Positions 1 to 6,451 of a stretch of DNA of 15,935 nt are shown in pieces. The DNA lies in the NCBI GenBank assembly GCA_028293265.1, contig JAQGPB010000445.1:1-15935 (forward strand). The letters run 5' to 3'. The position numbers were made by a program, and so were the translations under genes. A model generated the notes under the pieces. It worked only from the letters and a program-made list of their open reading frames with translations, ran no database searches and was not told the DNA's origin. How positions within the stretch are numbered: position 1 is the stretch's first letter; each line of letters opens with the position of its first letter. The DNA comes from Pedosphaera sp. GTDB taxonomy: Bacteria > Verrucomicrobiota > Verrucomicrobiae > Limisphaerales > Pedosphaeraceae.

Positions 1-84
1 TACACAGCGGGTTTCCTGATTTGCCGACACGCCGGGCGCAAAGCTGGCAACGCATCTGCTAAAAGAGTCTCGGTTTTAAGTTGA
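1..84 (+). CDS. 3' end of an upstream gene, reading frame unresolved
   Basis: Two plus-strand frames are open from the window edge. One ends with TAA at 60-62, the other with TGA at 82-84, two bases before the next start codon. The shorter frame has more G/C at third positions, as the other genes here do. The longer one fits the tight gene packing of the locus. Neither tail is long enough to identify a protein. In many flagellar loci the gene before a small ORF and fliA is flhF or flhG, but nothing visible here proves that. Confidence 0.3.
   Translation, partial: YTAGFLICRHAGRKAGNASAKRVSVLS
45..60 (+). promoter_or_regulatory. Weak sigma-54-like promoter candidate
   Basis: TGGCAACGCATCTGCT keeps the invariant GG and GC dinucleotides (46-47 and 58-59) with exactly 10 bases between them, plus TGGCA and TGCT. 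It departs from the TGGCACG-N4-TTGC consensus at three positions. The predicted transcription start near 71 would leave a 15-nt leader before the ATG at 86. It overlaps the end of the upstream gene. GG-N10-GC is common by chance in GC-rich DNA, so this is only a candidate, made somewhat more plausible by the better site at 3296-3311. Confidence 0.3.
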
Positions 85-85
85 A

Positions 86-331
86 ATGAAATCACTACTG
101 TTAATTGGCGGCATCCTGGGGTTTGGAATCGGTCTGCTTTTTAGCTGGGCCCAGGCCAGCGAATGGCCTGCCTGCCTCTGGCACGCCTGCCTGGCCGCTT
201 ACCTCACCGCCCTGCTCATGCGCTGGTGGGGCACCGCCTGGCGCAAAAACCTCGAAGCCGCCCTGCAAGAACGTCAATCCATGGCCACCCAGGCCGCTCC
301 TTCACCGCTTCTCAAAGCCACCAAATCATGA
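86..331 (+). CDS. Small membrane protein upstream of fliA
   Basis: This is an 81-residue protein that I do not recognise as a named family. Residues about 4-24 form a glycine- and leucine-rich hydrophobic helix. A second hydrophobic stretch lies at about 29-48. It ends in a basic Trp/Arg patch and a polar tail, so it is probably a two-helix inner-membrane hairpin. Its stop codon overlaps the fliA start as ATGA (328-331), which suggests translational coupling and one transcript. The start at 86 is the only good ATG and has no evident Shine-Dalgarno. The position suggests a flagellar link, but the function is unknown. A spurious ORF is unlikely because the exact ATGA junction and membrane-like composition both fit a gene. 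Confidence 0.6.
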   Translation: MKSLLLIGGILGFGIGLLFSWAQASEWPACLWHACLAAYLTALLMRWWGTAWRKNLEAALQERQSMATQAAPSPLLKATKS

Positions 332-1155
332 CCTCAAGCACACTCGAATTGGCTCCGCCAGCGACGGAAGAAAAAGGTTCCAACCAGCGCGAACTCTGGC
401 GCCTCTACGCCAAATCCGGCCCCGGCAGCGCCACCGAAAACAGCATCGTCGAAGAACATCTTCCCCTGGTGAAAGCCGTGGTGGGCCGCCTGGCGATGAC
501 TTTGCCTGCGCACGTGAACAGCGACGATCTTTACAGCGCCGGACTGGTGGGGCTGTTGAACGCCGTGCGCCGTTTCAATCCCAAGAACGGTTCCAGCTTT
601 GCGAATTATGCGCGCGTGCGGATTCGCGGCGCGGTGTTTGATGAACTCCGCCGGCTCGATTGGGTCCCCCGCTCGGTGCATGACAAGGCCAAGAAGGTCG
701 AGCAAAAGATACAGGAACTTGCTCAGCGCACCGGCAACATCCCCACCGACATGGAGATGGCCAAGGCGTTGAATCTTTCCCTGGATGAATATGAGGAACT
801 GCTCGTGGAAATTCGCCCGGCCTCGTACGTCTGCCTCGATTCCGCCCAGGGCGGCGAAGGCGAGAACGGCAGCGCCAGCTATGATTTCATCCCGGATGAT
901 TCGCAGATCAATCCGCTGGAAGGCACGGCTACGCGGGAAATGTCCGGCCTGATTGCGGAGCGTCTGCAACTACTGCCCGAGATGCAGCGCAAGGTGCTCG
1001 CGCTCTATTATTTTGAAGATCTGCGGTTGCGCGAAATCGCCGAGGCCTTCGGCGTGACGGAATCGCGCATCTGCCAGATTCATTCGCAGGCCATCCTGGC
1101 CATCAAGGCGATCCTCCAAAGGCAGGATCCCGAGGCGTTCGGTCAACCCATCTGA
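328..1155 (+). CDS. fliA: RNA polymerase sigma factor for flagellar operons (sigma-28, FliA/WhiG type)
   Basis: This 275-residue sigma-70 family factor directs RNA polymerase to late flagellar genes such as flagellin, motor and chemotaxis genes. Region 2 spans about residues 40-113, with the DLYSAGLVGLLNAV and FANYARVRIRGAVFDELR motifs typical of FliA. Region 3 spans about 118-165. Region 4 spans about 208-262, with LPEMQRKVLALYYFEDLRL and the helix-turn-helix FGVTESRICQIHSQA. Length is normal for the family. The start at 328 is preferred over the longer open frame from 163, because sigma homology begins only after it and it overlaps the upstream stop as ATGA. motA follows 8 nt after the stop. 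No FlgM anti-sigma gene is found in the window. Confidence 0.95.
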   Translation: MTSSTLELAPPATEEKGSNQRELWRLYAKSGPGSATENSIVEEHLPLVKAVVGRLAMTLPAHVNSDDLYSAGLVGLLNAVRRFNPKNGSSFANYARVRIRGAVFDELRRLDWVPRSVHDKAKKVEQKIQELAQRTGNIPTDMEMAKALNLSLDEYEELLVEIRPASYVCLDSAQGGEGENGSASYDFIPDDSQINPLEGTATREMSGLIAERLQLLPEMQRKVLALYYFEDLRLREIAEAFGVTESRICQIHSQAILAIKAILQRQDPEAFGQPI

Positions 1156-1163
1156 ATGGATTC

Positions 1164-2033
1164 ATGATTGTCATCATTGGCGCACTTATTGTAATGGGTT
1201 CGGTGATCGGCGGTTTCGTCATGGCCGGCGGGCATCCAATGGCATTGATGCATCTGTCGGAATTCGTCATCATCGGCGGCGCGGCCTTCGGGGCGATGGT
1301 GCTGATGTCGCCCAAGAAGGTGCTGATAGACATGGCCAAGCAGGTGGTGGGCACCTTAAAAGGTTCGGTTTACACCAGGCAGGCTTACGAGGATTTGTTC
1401 AAGGCGCTTTACGAATTGTTCATGCTCGGACGGCGCAGCGGCATGGTGGCCCTGGAAGAACACGTCATGGACCCCGCTGCCAGCAGCATTTTCAGCAAAT
1501 ATCCCAGCTTTCAAAAAAATCATCACGCGATTGATTTTCTCTGCAACGGCCTGCGCCCGATCATTGACGGCAAGATCAAGCCGGACCAGCTCAAGTTGCT
1601 GTTGGAAATTGAAATGCACGCCATGGAGGAAGAGCACGAGAAACCGGTGGGAGTGCTGACCAAGGCCGCCGACGCCATGCCCGGCTTTGGCATCGTGGCC
1701 GCCGTGCTGGGAATCGTGATCACGATGGCATCCATCGCCGGACCGATTGAGCAGATCGGCGAAAAGGTGGCCGCCGCGCTGGTGGGAACCTTCCTCGGAA
1801 TTTTCCTTTCGTATGGATTCATGAATCCGCTGGCCGTCAACATGGAGTTCGTCAACATGGCGGAGATCACCTACATCCGCTGCATCGCGGCCTCAGTCAT
1901 TGGTTTCGCCAACGGCATGTCGCCCATCATGGCGGTGGAAGTGGCGCGGCGTGGCCTGAGCAGCGAAGTCAAGCCAAGCTCCGACGCCTTGGAAACCATG
2001 CTGAAATCCCTCAACGCGGCGCCCGCGAAATAA
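1164..2033 (+). CDS. motA: Flagellar motor stator protein MotA
   Basis: MotA is the inner-membrane stator subunit that, with MotB, forms the ion channel driving flagellar rotation. This 289-residue copy shows the family pattern: helices 1 and 2 near residues 1-21 and 31-48, a long cytoplasmic loop, then helices 3 and 4 near 172-193 and 202-221. The loop carries R90/R91 and E98/E99, which match the Arg and Glu that contact FliG in Escherichia coli MotA. P173 in DAMPGFGIVAAVLG matches the conserved channel proline. The later GTFLGIFLSYGF stretch is also characteristic. It lies between fliA (8-nt gap) and motB (9-nt gap). No Shine-Dalgarno precedes the start. Ion preference (proton or sodium) cannot be read from the sequence. 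Confidence 0.95.
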   Translation: MIVIIGALIVMGSVIGGFVMAGGHPMALMHLSEFVIIGGAAFGAMVLMSPKKVLIDMAKQVVGTLKGSVYTRQAYEDLFKALYELFMLGRRSGMVALEEHVMDPAASSIFSKYPSFQKNHHAIDFLCNGLRPIIDGKIKPDQLKLLLEIEMHAMEEEHEKPVGVLTKAADAMPGFGIVAAVLGIVITMASIAGPIEQIGEKVAAALVGTFLGIFLSYGFMNPLAVNMEFVNMAEITYIRCIAASVIGFANGMSPIMAVEVARRGLSSEVKPSSDALETMLKSLNAAPAK

Positions 2034-2042
2034 GTTTTACCC

Positions 2043-2771
2043 ATGAGCAAGAAAGGTCATCACGGCGGCGCCTGGAAGGTGGCTTACGCGGATTTCGTGA
2101 CGGCGATGATGGCGCTGTTCATGGTGTTGTGGCTCACTTCACAGGACCAGCGGATCAAGGAGGCGGTCGAGCGCGCCTTCCGCAATCCATTTTCATCGGT
2201 GACCAAAGATTCCGTCGGCATCATTCCCAGCAAGGACACGCAGGCGGTGCGCAGCAGTTCGGGAAATTTTGATTCCTCCTCGGCGGTGGAACTGACCATG
2301 CTCCGCCGGTTGAACCAGGATTTGCTCAAATCCCTGGAAAGCGGAGCGGAGGACAAAGAGGAAAGTTCGGTGAAGCTGGACCTGACGCCGGAGGGATTGT
2401 CCATAAATGTTTTTGACCGCTCGCACAAGCCGATCTTCGAGCCTCAATCCACCAAATTCACGCCATACGGCGACTGGGTTTTTTCCACGCTGGCCTGGGA
2501 GATTGCGCGTTACAACACTTTCACCATCGAACTGGAAGGCCACACCGAGAGCGGCCACGCGGCTGTCCGCGAAGATTATGGCGACTGGGAGATTTCCGCC
2601 GACCGCGCCAATGCCGTTCGCCGCAAACTCATGGAGCACGGCGTCGCGAGCCGCCAGGTGCAAAAGGTTGCCGGTTACGGCGACACCCGGCCCATGCCGA
2701 ACGAAGATTCCGGCAACGAAATCAACCGCCGCGTCACCGTCTTGTTGAACGTGAAGTCCGCCAAACTTTGA
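2043..2771 (+). CDS. motB: Flagellar motor stator protein MotB
   Basis: MotB anchors the stator to peptidoglycan and carries the ion-binding aspartate. The 242-residue protein starts with a short cytoplasmic tail containing GAWKVAYADF. D17 matches the essential Asp32 of E. coli, at the start of a single transmembrane helix (about 15-33). A linker with plug-like amphipathic sequence follows. The C-terminal OmpA-like domain (about 120-237) has EGHTE (165-169), DWEISADRAN (181-190), GYGDTRP (211-217) and NRRV (228-231). It is shorter than the 308 residues of E. coli MotB, mainly because the N-terminal tail and C-terminus are short. That is common in other phyla. It pairs with motA immediately upstream. 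Confidence 0.95.
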   Translation: MSKKGHHGGAWKVAYADFVTAMMALFMVLWLTSQDQRIKEAVERAFRNPFSSVTKDSVGIIPSKDTQAVRSSSGNFDSSSAVELTMLRRLNQDLLKSLESGAEDKEESSVKLDLTPEGLSINVFDRSHKPIFEPQSTKFTPYGDWVFSTLAWEIARYNTFTIELEGHTESGHAAVREDYGDWEISADRANAVRRKLMEHGVASRQVQKVAGYGDTRPMPNEDSGNEINRRVTVLLNVKSAKL

Positions 2772-2789
2772 CCCTCACCGCTTTTAACC

Positions 2790-3038
2790 ATGCCTGAAAC
2801 ATTTGTGCCCTTCGTAACCGCCACGGCGAAAATTCGCGGGCCGGTATTCGCTCCCATCACTTCAAAAACACCGTCGCCAGCGCCGGAATCTTTGGCTGGC
2901 ATTCCCACCACGCCGCCTTCCACCCCGGAAGCTTGTACGAAGCCGACGGTCACCTTGGAACGCAACGGCGACATCGTTTCCGCCATCAAGATCCGCTGCG
3001 GTTGCGGCGAGGTGGTGGAGTTGACGTGCGTTTATTGA
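2790..3038 (+). CDS. Hypothetical 82-residue protein with C-terminal cysteine cluster
   Basis: I do not recognise this protein. Residues about 17-52 are rich in Pro, Thr and Ser and look disordered. The last 30 residues look structured: a short beta-like stretch (TVTLERNGDIVSAIKIR), then C70-G-C72-G, EVVEL, and C80-V-Y at the very end. The CxC plus a late Cys could bind metal, with too few ligands for a full zinc finger in one chain, so a dimer or redox role is also possible. The gene starts 18 nt after motB in the same direction and is probably the last gene of the fliA-motAB unit. It has no signal peptide or membrane helix. It is not FlgM-like. Confidence 0.6.
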   Translation: MPETFVPFVTATAKIRGPVFAPITSKTPSPAPESLAGIPTTPPSTPEACTKPTVTLERNGDIVSAIKIRCGCGEVVELTCVY

Positions 3039-3071
3039 AGTGTTCTTGGGCAGGGGGGTGTTGAAATACCG

Positions 3072-3192
3072 AAAGACCCAAGTACCCAAACACCCAAACA
3101 CCCAAAGAAATCTCAAGCCCCAAAACCCAAAGCCACGGGTTTGGGTTTTGATCATTCCTTGGGTATTTGGGTGTTTGGGTACTTGGGTATTT
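3072..3192. repeat. Long hairpin made of 8-bp CCCAAACA-type repeats
   Basis: The left arm (3072-3107) holds four 8-bp units: CCCAAGTA, CCCAAACA twice, then CCCAAAGA. The right arm (3158-3192) is the near-perfect reverse complement (TTGGGTA and TTGGGTG units). An inner 10-bp stem, AAAACCCAAA (3122-3131) with TTTGGGTTTT (3140-3149), closes around an 8-nt loop. An asymmetric bulge separates the two stems. It sits between the end of the motB unit and the flgF promoter, so it could stop read-through or stabilise the upstream mRNA. It has no clean terminal T-run. It resembles dispersed intergenic repeats I recall from Verrucomicrobiota. Confidence 0.85.
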
Positions 3193-3295
3193 AAAGAAAT
3201 CCACCCTGCATTTTTCTCCCCGCTTCCCCGGCAGCTTTTGCCGCATGCCCCATGGCAATCTGCAAAAACCCCTTGAAATCAAGGCTTTCATCGCG

Positions 3296-3311
3296 TGGCA
3301 CAGGCGTTGCT
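3296..3311 (+). promoter_or_regulatory. Sigma-54 (-24/-12) promoter for the flgF-flgL operon
   Basis: TGGCACAGGCGTTGCT is a near-perfect match to the sigma-54 consensus TGGCACG-N4-TTGCW. GG is at 3297-3298 and GC at 3309-3310, with the required 10 bases between. The predicted transcription start is near 3322, just ahead of the flgF ATG at 3325 and 15 nt ahead of a second ATG at 3337. It lies in the only sizeable gap before the rod-ring-hook genes. Sigma-54 control of rod and hook genes is well known in Vibrio, Campylobacter and Caulobacter. No activator gene or upstream enhancer site was recognised. Confidence 0.7.
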
Positions 3312-3324
3312 TCACAGCCTTTGC

Positions 3325-4077
3325 ATGAATGTAAGTATGTATCAAGCCGCCGCAGCACTGGATGCCAACAGTCGCTGGCAAGAAGTGATTTCGGAGAACC
3401 TGGCCTCAAGCTCGGTGCCGGGCTTCAAGAAGCAGCAGCTTTCGCTGGCCGCCGTCCGCGCCGGACTCATGCCCGCCAGCAATCTTAATTCGGCCAACTT
3501 GCCGAAGACTTTCACCATGCCCAAGGCAAGCACGTCCACCAGCTTTTTGCCCGGCGAGATGCAATACACCGGCAACGGGCATGACGTGGCCATCGAAGGC
3601 AAGGGATTTTTTCAGGTCCAGCTTCCCAACGGAGCAAAGGCATTGACGCGTGACGGAGAATTTCAGATGAGCGCGCAAGGGCAGTTGCAGACCAAACAGG
3701 GCTACCCGGTTTTGGGTGCAGGCGGCCCGATCCAGCTTGACCCTCACAACACCGCGCCACTTACGATTTCAGCCAACGGCGATGTCAGCCAGGGCGCGGA
3801 CGTGAAGGACAAGATTGCGCTGGCCGATTTCGACAAGCCCGAACTGCTGACTCAGATCAGCGGCGGGTATTTCACAGCGACCAATCCCAACCTGCACCCG
3901 CAGCCCGCGACCGGCACGCTCCGCGAAGGTTATATTGAAGGCTCCAATACCTCGGTCGTTGGCGAAATGGCCAACATGATGACCGCAATGCGCGGTTTCG
4001 AGGCCAACCAGAAAGTCATCCAGATGCAGGATGACCGCCTGGGCCGGACCATCGCAGACCTTGGCAACCCGAACTAA
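3325..4077 (+). CDS. flgF: Flagellar basal-body rod protein FlgF
   Basis: This is a 250-residue proximal/distal rod protein of the FlgF/FlgG family, exported by the flagellar type III system without a cleaved signal. The N-terminal rod motif (VISENLASSSVPGFKK) matches VISNNLANVNTTGFKK of the next gene. The middle carries DVAIEGKGFFQV and LTRDGEF. The C-terminus carries LREGYIEGSNTSVVGEMANM and a helix ending near the stop. The start at ATG 3325 places Tyr at residue 6, in register with FlgG. A GTG at 3295 would add 10 residues but lies upstream of the predicted transcription start. ATG 3337 is a further alternative. It is FlgF rather than a second FlgG because of its more divergent N-terminus and its position directly before flgG (3-nt gap). 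Confidence 0.9.
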   Translation: MNVSMYQAAAALDANSRWQEVISENLASSSVPGFKKQQLSLAAVRAGLMPASNLNSANLPKTFTMPKASTSTSFLPGEMQYTGNGHDVAIEGKGFFQVQLPNGAKALTRDGEFQMSAQGQLQTKQGYPVLGAGGPIQLDPHNTAPLTISANGDVSQGADVKDKIALADFDKPELLTQISGGYFTATNPNLHPQPATGTLREGYIEGSNTSVVGEMANMMTAMRGFEANQKVIQMQDDRLGRTIADLGNPN

Positions 4078-4080
4078 TTT

Positions 4081-4863
4081 ATGTTACGCGCCCTTTACTC
4101 CGCCGCCTCGGGAATGGAATCCCAGCAACTCAATCTGGACGTGATCTCCAACAACCTGGCGAACGTGAACACCACCGGGTTCAAAAAGGACAAGATCGAA
4201 TTTCAAGATCTGCTTTACCAAAATATCCGCTCCGCCGGCGCAGAGCAGGGGAACGGCTCCCAATTGCCGACCGGCTTGCAAGTCGGCCATGGCGCGCGCG
4301 CAGTCGCCACTTCCAAGGTGTTTACCGAAGGCGAACTGACCCAGACGGGCGAAAAGCTCGATGTGGCGGTGCAGGGCGACGGATTTTTTCAAGTGACCAT
4401 GCCGGACGGCACGCTGGCCTACACGCGCGACGGCGCGTTGAAGACCGCCGCCGACGGCCGCATCACCACCAGCGATGGTTTGCCGGTGCAAAATGGTTTT
4501 CAACCGATCCCGGCCGGCACTACGGCGGTGAACATTTCCGCAAACGGACAAGTCACCACGACCGGCGCGAACGGCACGCAGAATTTTCAAGTGACGCTGA
4601 CGCGCTTCGCCAACCCCGCCGGGTTGCAGAGCATCGGCCGCAATCTTTATGTCGAGACGCCCGCGTCCGGCACGCCCGAAACCGGCAATCCCGGCGAGAA
4701 CGGTTACGGCAGCCTGCAGCAGGGCTACCTCGAAATGTCCAACGTCAGCGTGGTGCAGGAAATGGTGAACATGATTGTCGCCCAGCGCGCCTACGAGGTG
4801 AATTCAAAGGCGGTCCAGGCGGCTGACGAAATGATGCAACAAAGCAACAACCTGCGTCGCTGA
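4081..4863 (+). CDS. flgG: Flagellar basal-body distal rod protein FlgG
   Basis: FlgG forms the distal rod, the drive shaft that passes through the P and L rings. The protein is 260 residues, exactly the usual length. It begins with the family signature MLRALYSAASGMESQQ, then ISNNLANVNTTGFKK near residues 22-37. The centre has LDVAVQGDGFFQVTMPDG and YTRDG. The C-terminal end has LQQGYLEMSNVSVVQEMVNM followed by VAQRAYEVNSKAVQAADEM, the helix that packs in the inner rod. It has no signal peptide, as expected for type III export. Its TGA overlaps the flgA start by one base (TGATG), so the two are translationally coupled. Confidence 0.97.
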   Translation: MLRALYSAASGMESQQLNLDVISNNLANVNTTGFKKDKIEFQDLLYQNIRSAGAEQGNGSQLPTGLQVGHGARAVATSKVFTEGELTQTGEKLDVAVQGDGFFQVTMPDGTLAYTRDGALKTAADGRITTSDGLPVQNGFQPIPAGTTAVNISANGQVTTTGANGTQNFQVTLTRFANPAGLQSIGRNLYVETPASGTPETGNPGENGYGSLQQGYLEMSNVSVVQEMVNMIVAQRAYEVNSKAVQAADEMMQQSNNLRR

Positions 4864-5831
4864 TGAAAAATTTAAAATCAATTTCAAGCTGGCTGCTGGC
4901 CGGCATGGTTCTTGTGGGCGTGGGGCGCACCGCCCGCGCCGAAGAAACGGTTGCCTGGAAATTATCACCCCAGGCCGAGGTGGACAGCGCTGGAATTTTC
5001 CTGGATCAGATAGTTCCGACCCCCGCCTCAACCGTGGCCCTCCCACACCTCCGTCTGGCCCCGGCCCCATCGCCGGGCCAGACGGCTTCTCTTTCCCGCA
5101 ATCAAATTTGTGAGTTGGTGCAGAAGCAGACTTCTGGGTTTGTTACGACGAACTGGTCCGGCGCCACGCAAGTCCGCGTCTCCCGCCGCACCCGCCAATT
5201 CGATCTTTCGGAAATAACCAGCCTCCTGACGGCGACGCTGCAGCGGGATTTTGTCAAATCCCACGGCGAACTCGAACTGCGCCTGACGCGGCCCTGGACG
5301 CCGGTCGCCGTTCCCGATGAACCGTTGACTTTGAAGGTGGGCGATTTGCCGTCCACGGGCCTATGCCCCAATTTTGTGGTTTCCTGCGAACTCTGGAATG
5401 GCCGCGAACGCGTTGGTGAATGGCAACTGGCCGTGCAGGCCGCGGTCTGGCACGACGTGCCGCTGGCCCGCTCGACGCTGCAACGGGGCGAGCTGTTGAA
5501 GGACGCCGACATCAGCATGGAACGCCGCGATTTGCTGAGCATGCGCGACATTTTCCCCAATTATCCCACCAGCGACAGCTCGCTTGAACTGGCCGAGAAT
5601 GTTCCCGCCGGCACACCCCTCTACAATCATGCGGTGCGGCCCCGCCCCATCCTCCGGCGCGGTCATCTGGTGGAAGCTGTATTTCAGGAAGGCAGCCTGA
5701 GCATTTCGCTCAAGGTGGAAACTCTCGAAGACGGCCTGCTCGGGCAGACCGTGCGCGTTCGCAATCCCAAAACCAAACGTGAACTTTACGGAAAGGTGCA
5801 AAATGAAGATACGGTCCTCATCAATCTCTAA
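4863..5831 (+). CDS. flgA: Flagellar P-ring assembly chaperone FlgA
   Basis: FlgA is a periplasmic chaperone that assists P-ring (FlgI) polymerisation around the rod. The 322-residue precursor has a Sec signal peptide of about 26 residues ending ARA, consistent with cleavage before EETV. The middle (about 30-190) is poorly conserved. The C-terminal third shows a SAF-like domain (about 196-258) with STLQRGELLKDADISMERRD and ENVPAGTPL. A beta domain follows (about 262-320) with RRGHLVEAVFQEGSLSIS and GQTVRVRNPKTKRELYGKV. It is longer than the 219 residues of E. coli FlgA because of the N-terminal region. The 3' end overlaps flgH by 29 nt. Confidence 0.9.
   Translation: MKNLKSISSWLLAGMVLVGVGRTARAEETVAWKLSPQAEVDSAGIFLDQIVPTPASTVALPHLRLAPAPSPGQTASLSRNQICELVQKQTSGFVTTNWSGATQVRVSRRTRQFDLSEITSLLTATLQRDFVKSHGELELRLTRPWTPVAVPDEPLTLKVGDLPSTGLCPNFVVSCELWNGRERVGEWQLAVQAAVWHDVPLARSTLQRGELLKDADISMERRDLLSMRDIFPNYPTSDSSLELAENVPAGTPLYNHAVRPRPILRRGHLVEAVFQEGSLSISLKVETLEDGLLGQTVRVRNPKTKRELYGKVQNEDTVLINL
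5790..5796 (+). promoter_or_regulatory. Ribosome binding site that fixes the flgH start
   Basis: GGAAAGG lies six bases before the ATG at 5803. It is one of the few clear Shine-Dalgarno sequences in the flagellar genes. It supports 5803 as the flgH start rather than the ATG at 5779. It lies inside the flgA coding sequence. Confidence 0.65.
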
Positions 5832-6444
5832 ATCCATTCTCCCGGCGCTCTCGCTTGCCGCCGCGCTGCTCCCCCTGGGCCGGCTCCAAGCCGATTCGCT
5901 CTGGAAGGACGCGCATTCGCAACCGATGTGCGCGGACAAGAAGGCCCACCGTGTCGGCGACATTTTGACCATTGTCGTGCAGGAAAATAACGGCGCCACC
6001 CGCGCCAACAACACCGCCACCACCAAGAAGAATTCGGTGGATGCCGCGATTACCAGCTTTCTGTACTCGCCTGCCGCCAGCGGCTTGCTGACCAAGGGAG
6101 GCAGCCTGCCGGCGCTGAAATATGCCGCCGACACCGAATTCGCCGGCGGCGGCACGATCAACAATTCCGAAACCATCACCGCCCAGATCGCTGTTCGCGT
6201 GATGGACGTATTGCCCAACGGCAACATGGTCATCGAAGGCAACCTGCACACCGCGTTCTCCGGCGAGAAACAGGACGCCGTGGTCCGGGGCACTGTGCGG
6301 CCGGATGATGTCCAGGCCAACAACACGCTTTTCAGCTACAACATCGCCGATGCCTCGATCCAGTTTCTCGGCAAGGGCACCATCTCGGACAACCAGCGCA
6401 AAGGCTGGTTCACCCGCATCTGGGACAAAATCTCTCCTTTCTAA
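5803..6444 (+). CDS. flgH: Flagellar L-ring protein FlgH
   Basis: FlgH builds the L-ring, the outer-membrane bushing of the flagellar rod. From ATG 5803 the precursor is 213 residues. Family features are clear: ADSLW just after the signal, VGDILTIVVQENNGATRANN, NGNMVIEGNL, GTVRPDDVQANNTLFSYNIADA, and the terminal FLGKGTISDNQRKGWFTRIWDKISPF pattern. The signal peptide (about 30 residues) ends LGRLQADSLW. There is no lipobox cysteine where classical FlgH lipoproteins have one, so cleavage by signal peptidase I is expected. It overlaps flgA by 29 nt, and flgI starts 7 nt downstream. Confidence 0.93.
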   Translation: MKIRSSSISKSILPALSLAAALLPLGRLQADSLWKDAHSQPMCADKKAHRVGDILTIVVQENNGATRANNTATTKKNSVDAAITSFLYSPAASGLLTKGGSLPALKYAADTEFAGGGTINNSETITAQIAVRVMDVLPNGNMVIEGNLHTAFSGEKQDAVVRGTVRPDDVQANNTLFSYNIADASIQFLGKGTISDNQRKGWFTRIWDKISPF

Positions 6445-6451
6445 GTTACTC

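Noticed and set aside
3295..3324. GTG start giving a 10-residue longer FlgF
   Set aside because: The extension overlaps the sigma-54 promoter and lies before the predicted transcript start. From ATG 3325 the protein is in exact register with the FlgG N-terminus.
5448..5463. TGGCACG sequence inside flgA as a sigma-54 promoter for flgH
   Set aside because: Spacing from GG gives CG instead of GC at the -12 position, and TTGC is missing. It is part of a small palindrome in coding sequence.
5361..6326. 321-codon open frame on the minus strand over flgA/flgH
   Set aside because: It is antisense to two well-supported genes, has no recognisable domain, and its composition fits a shadow frame.
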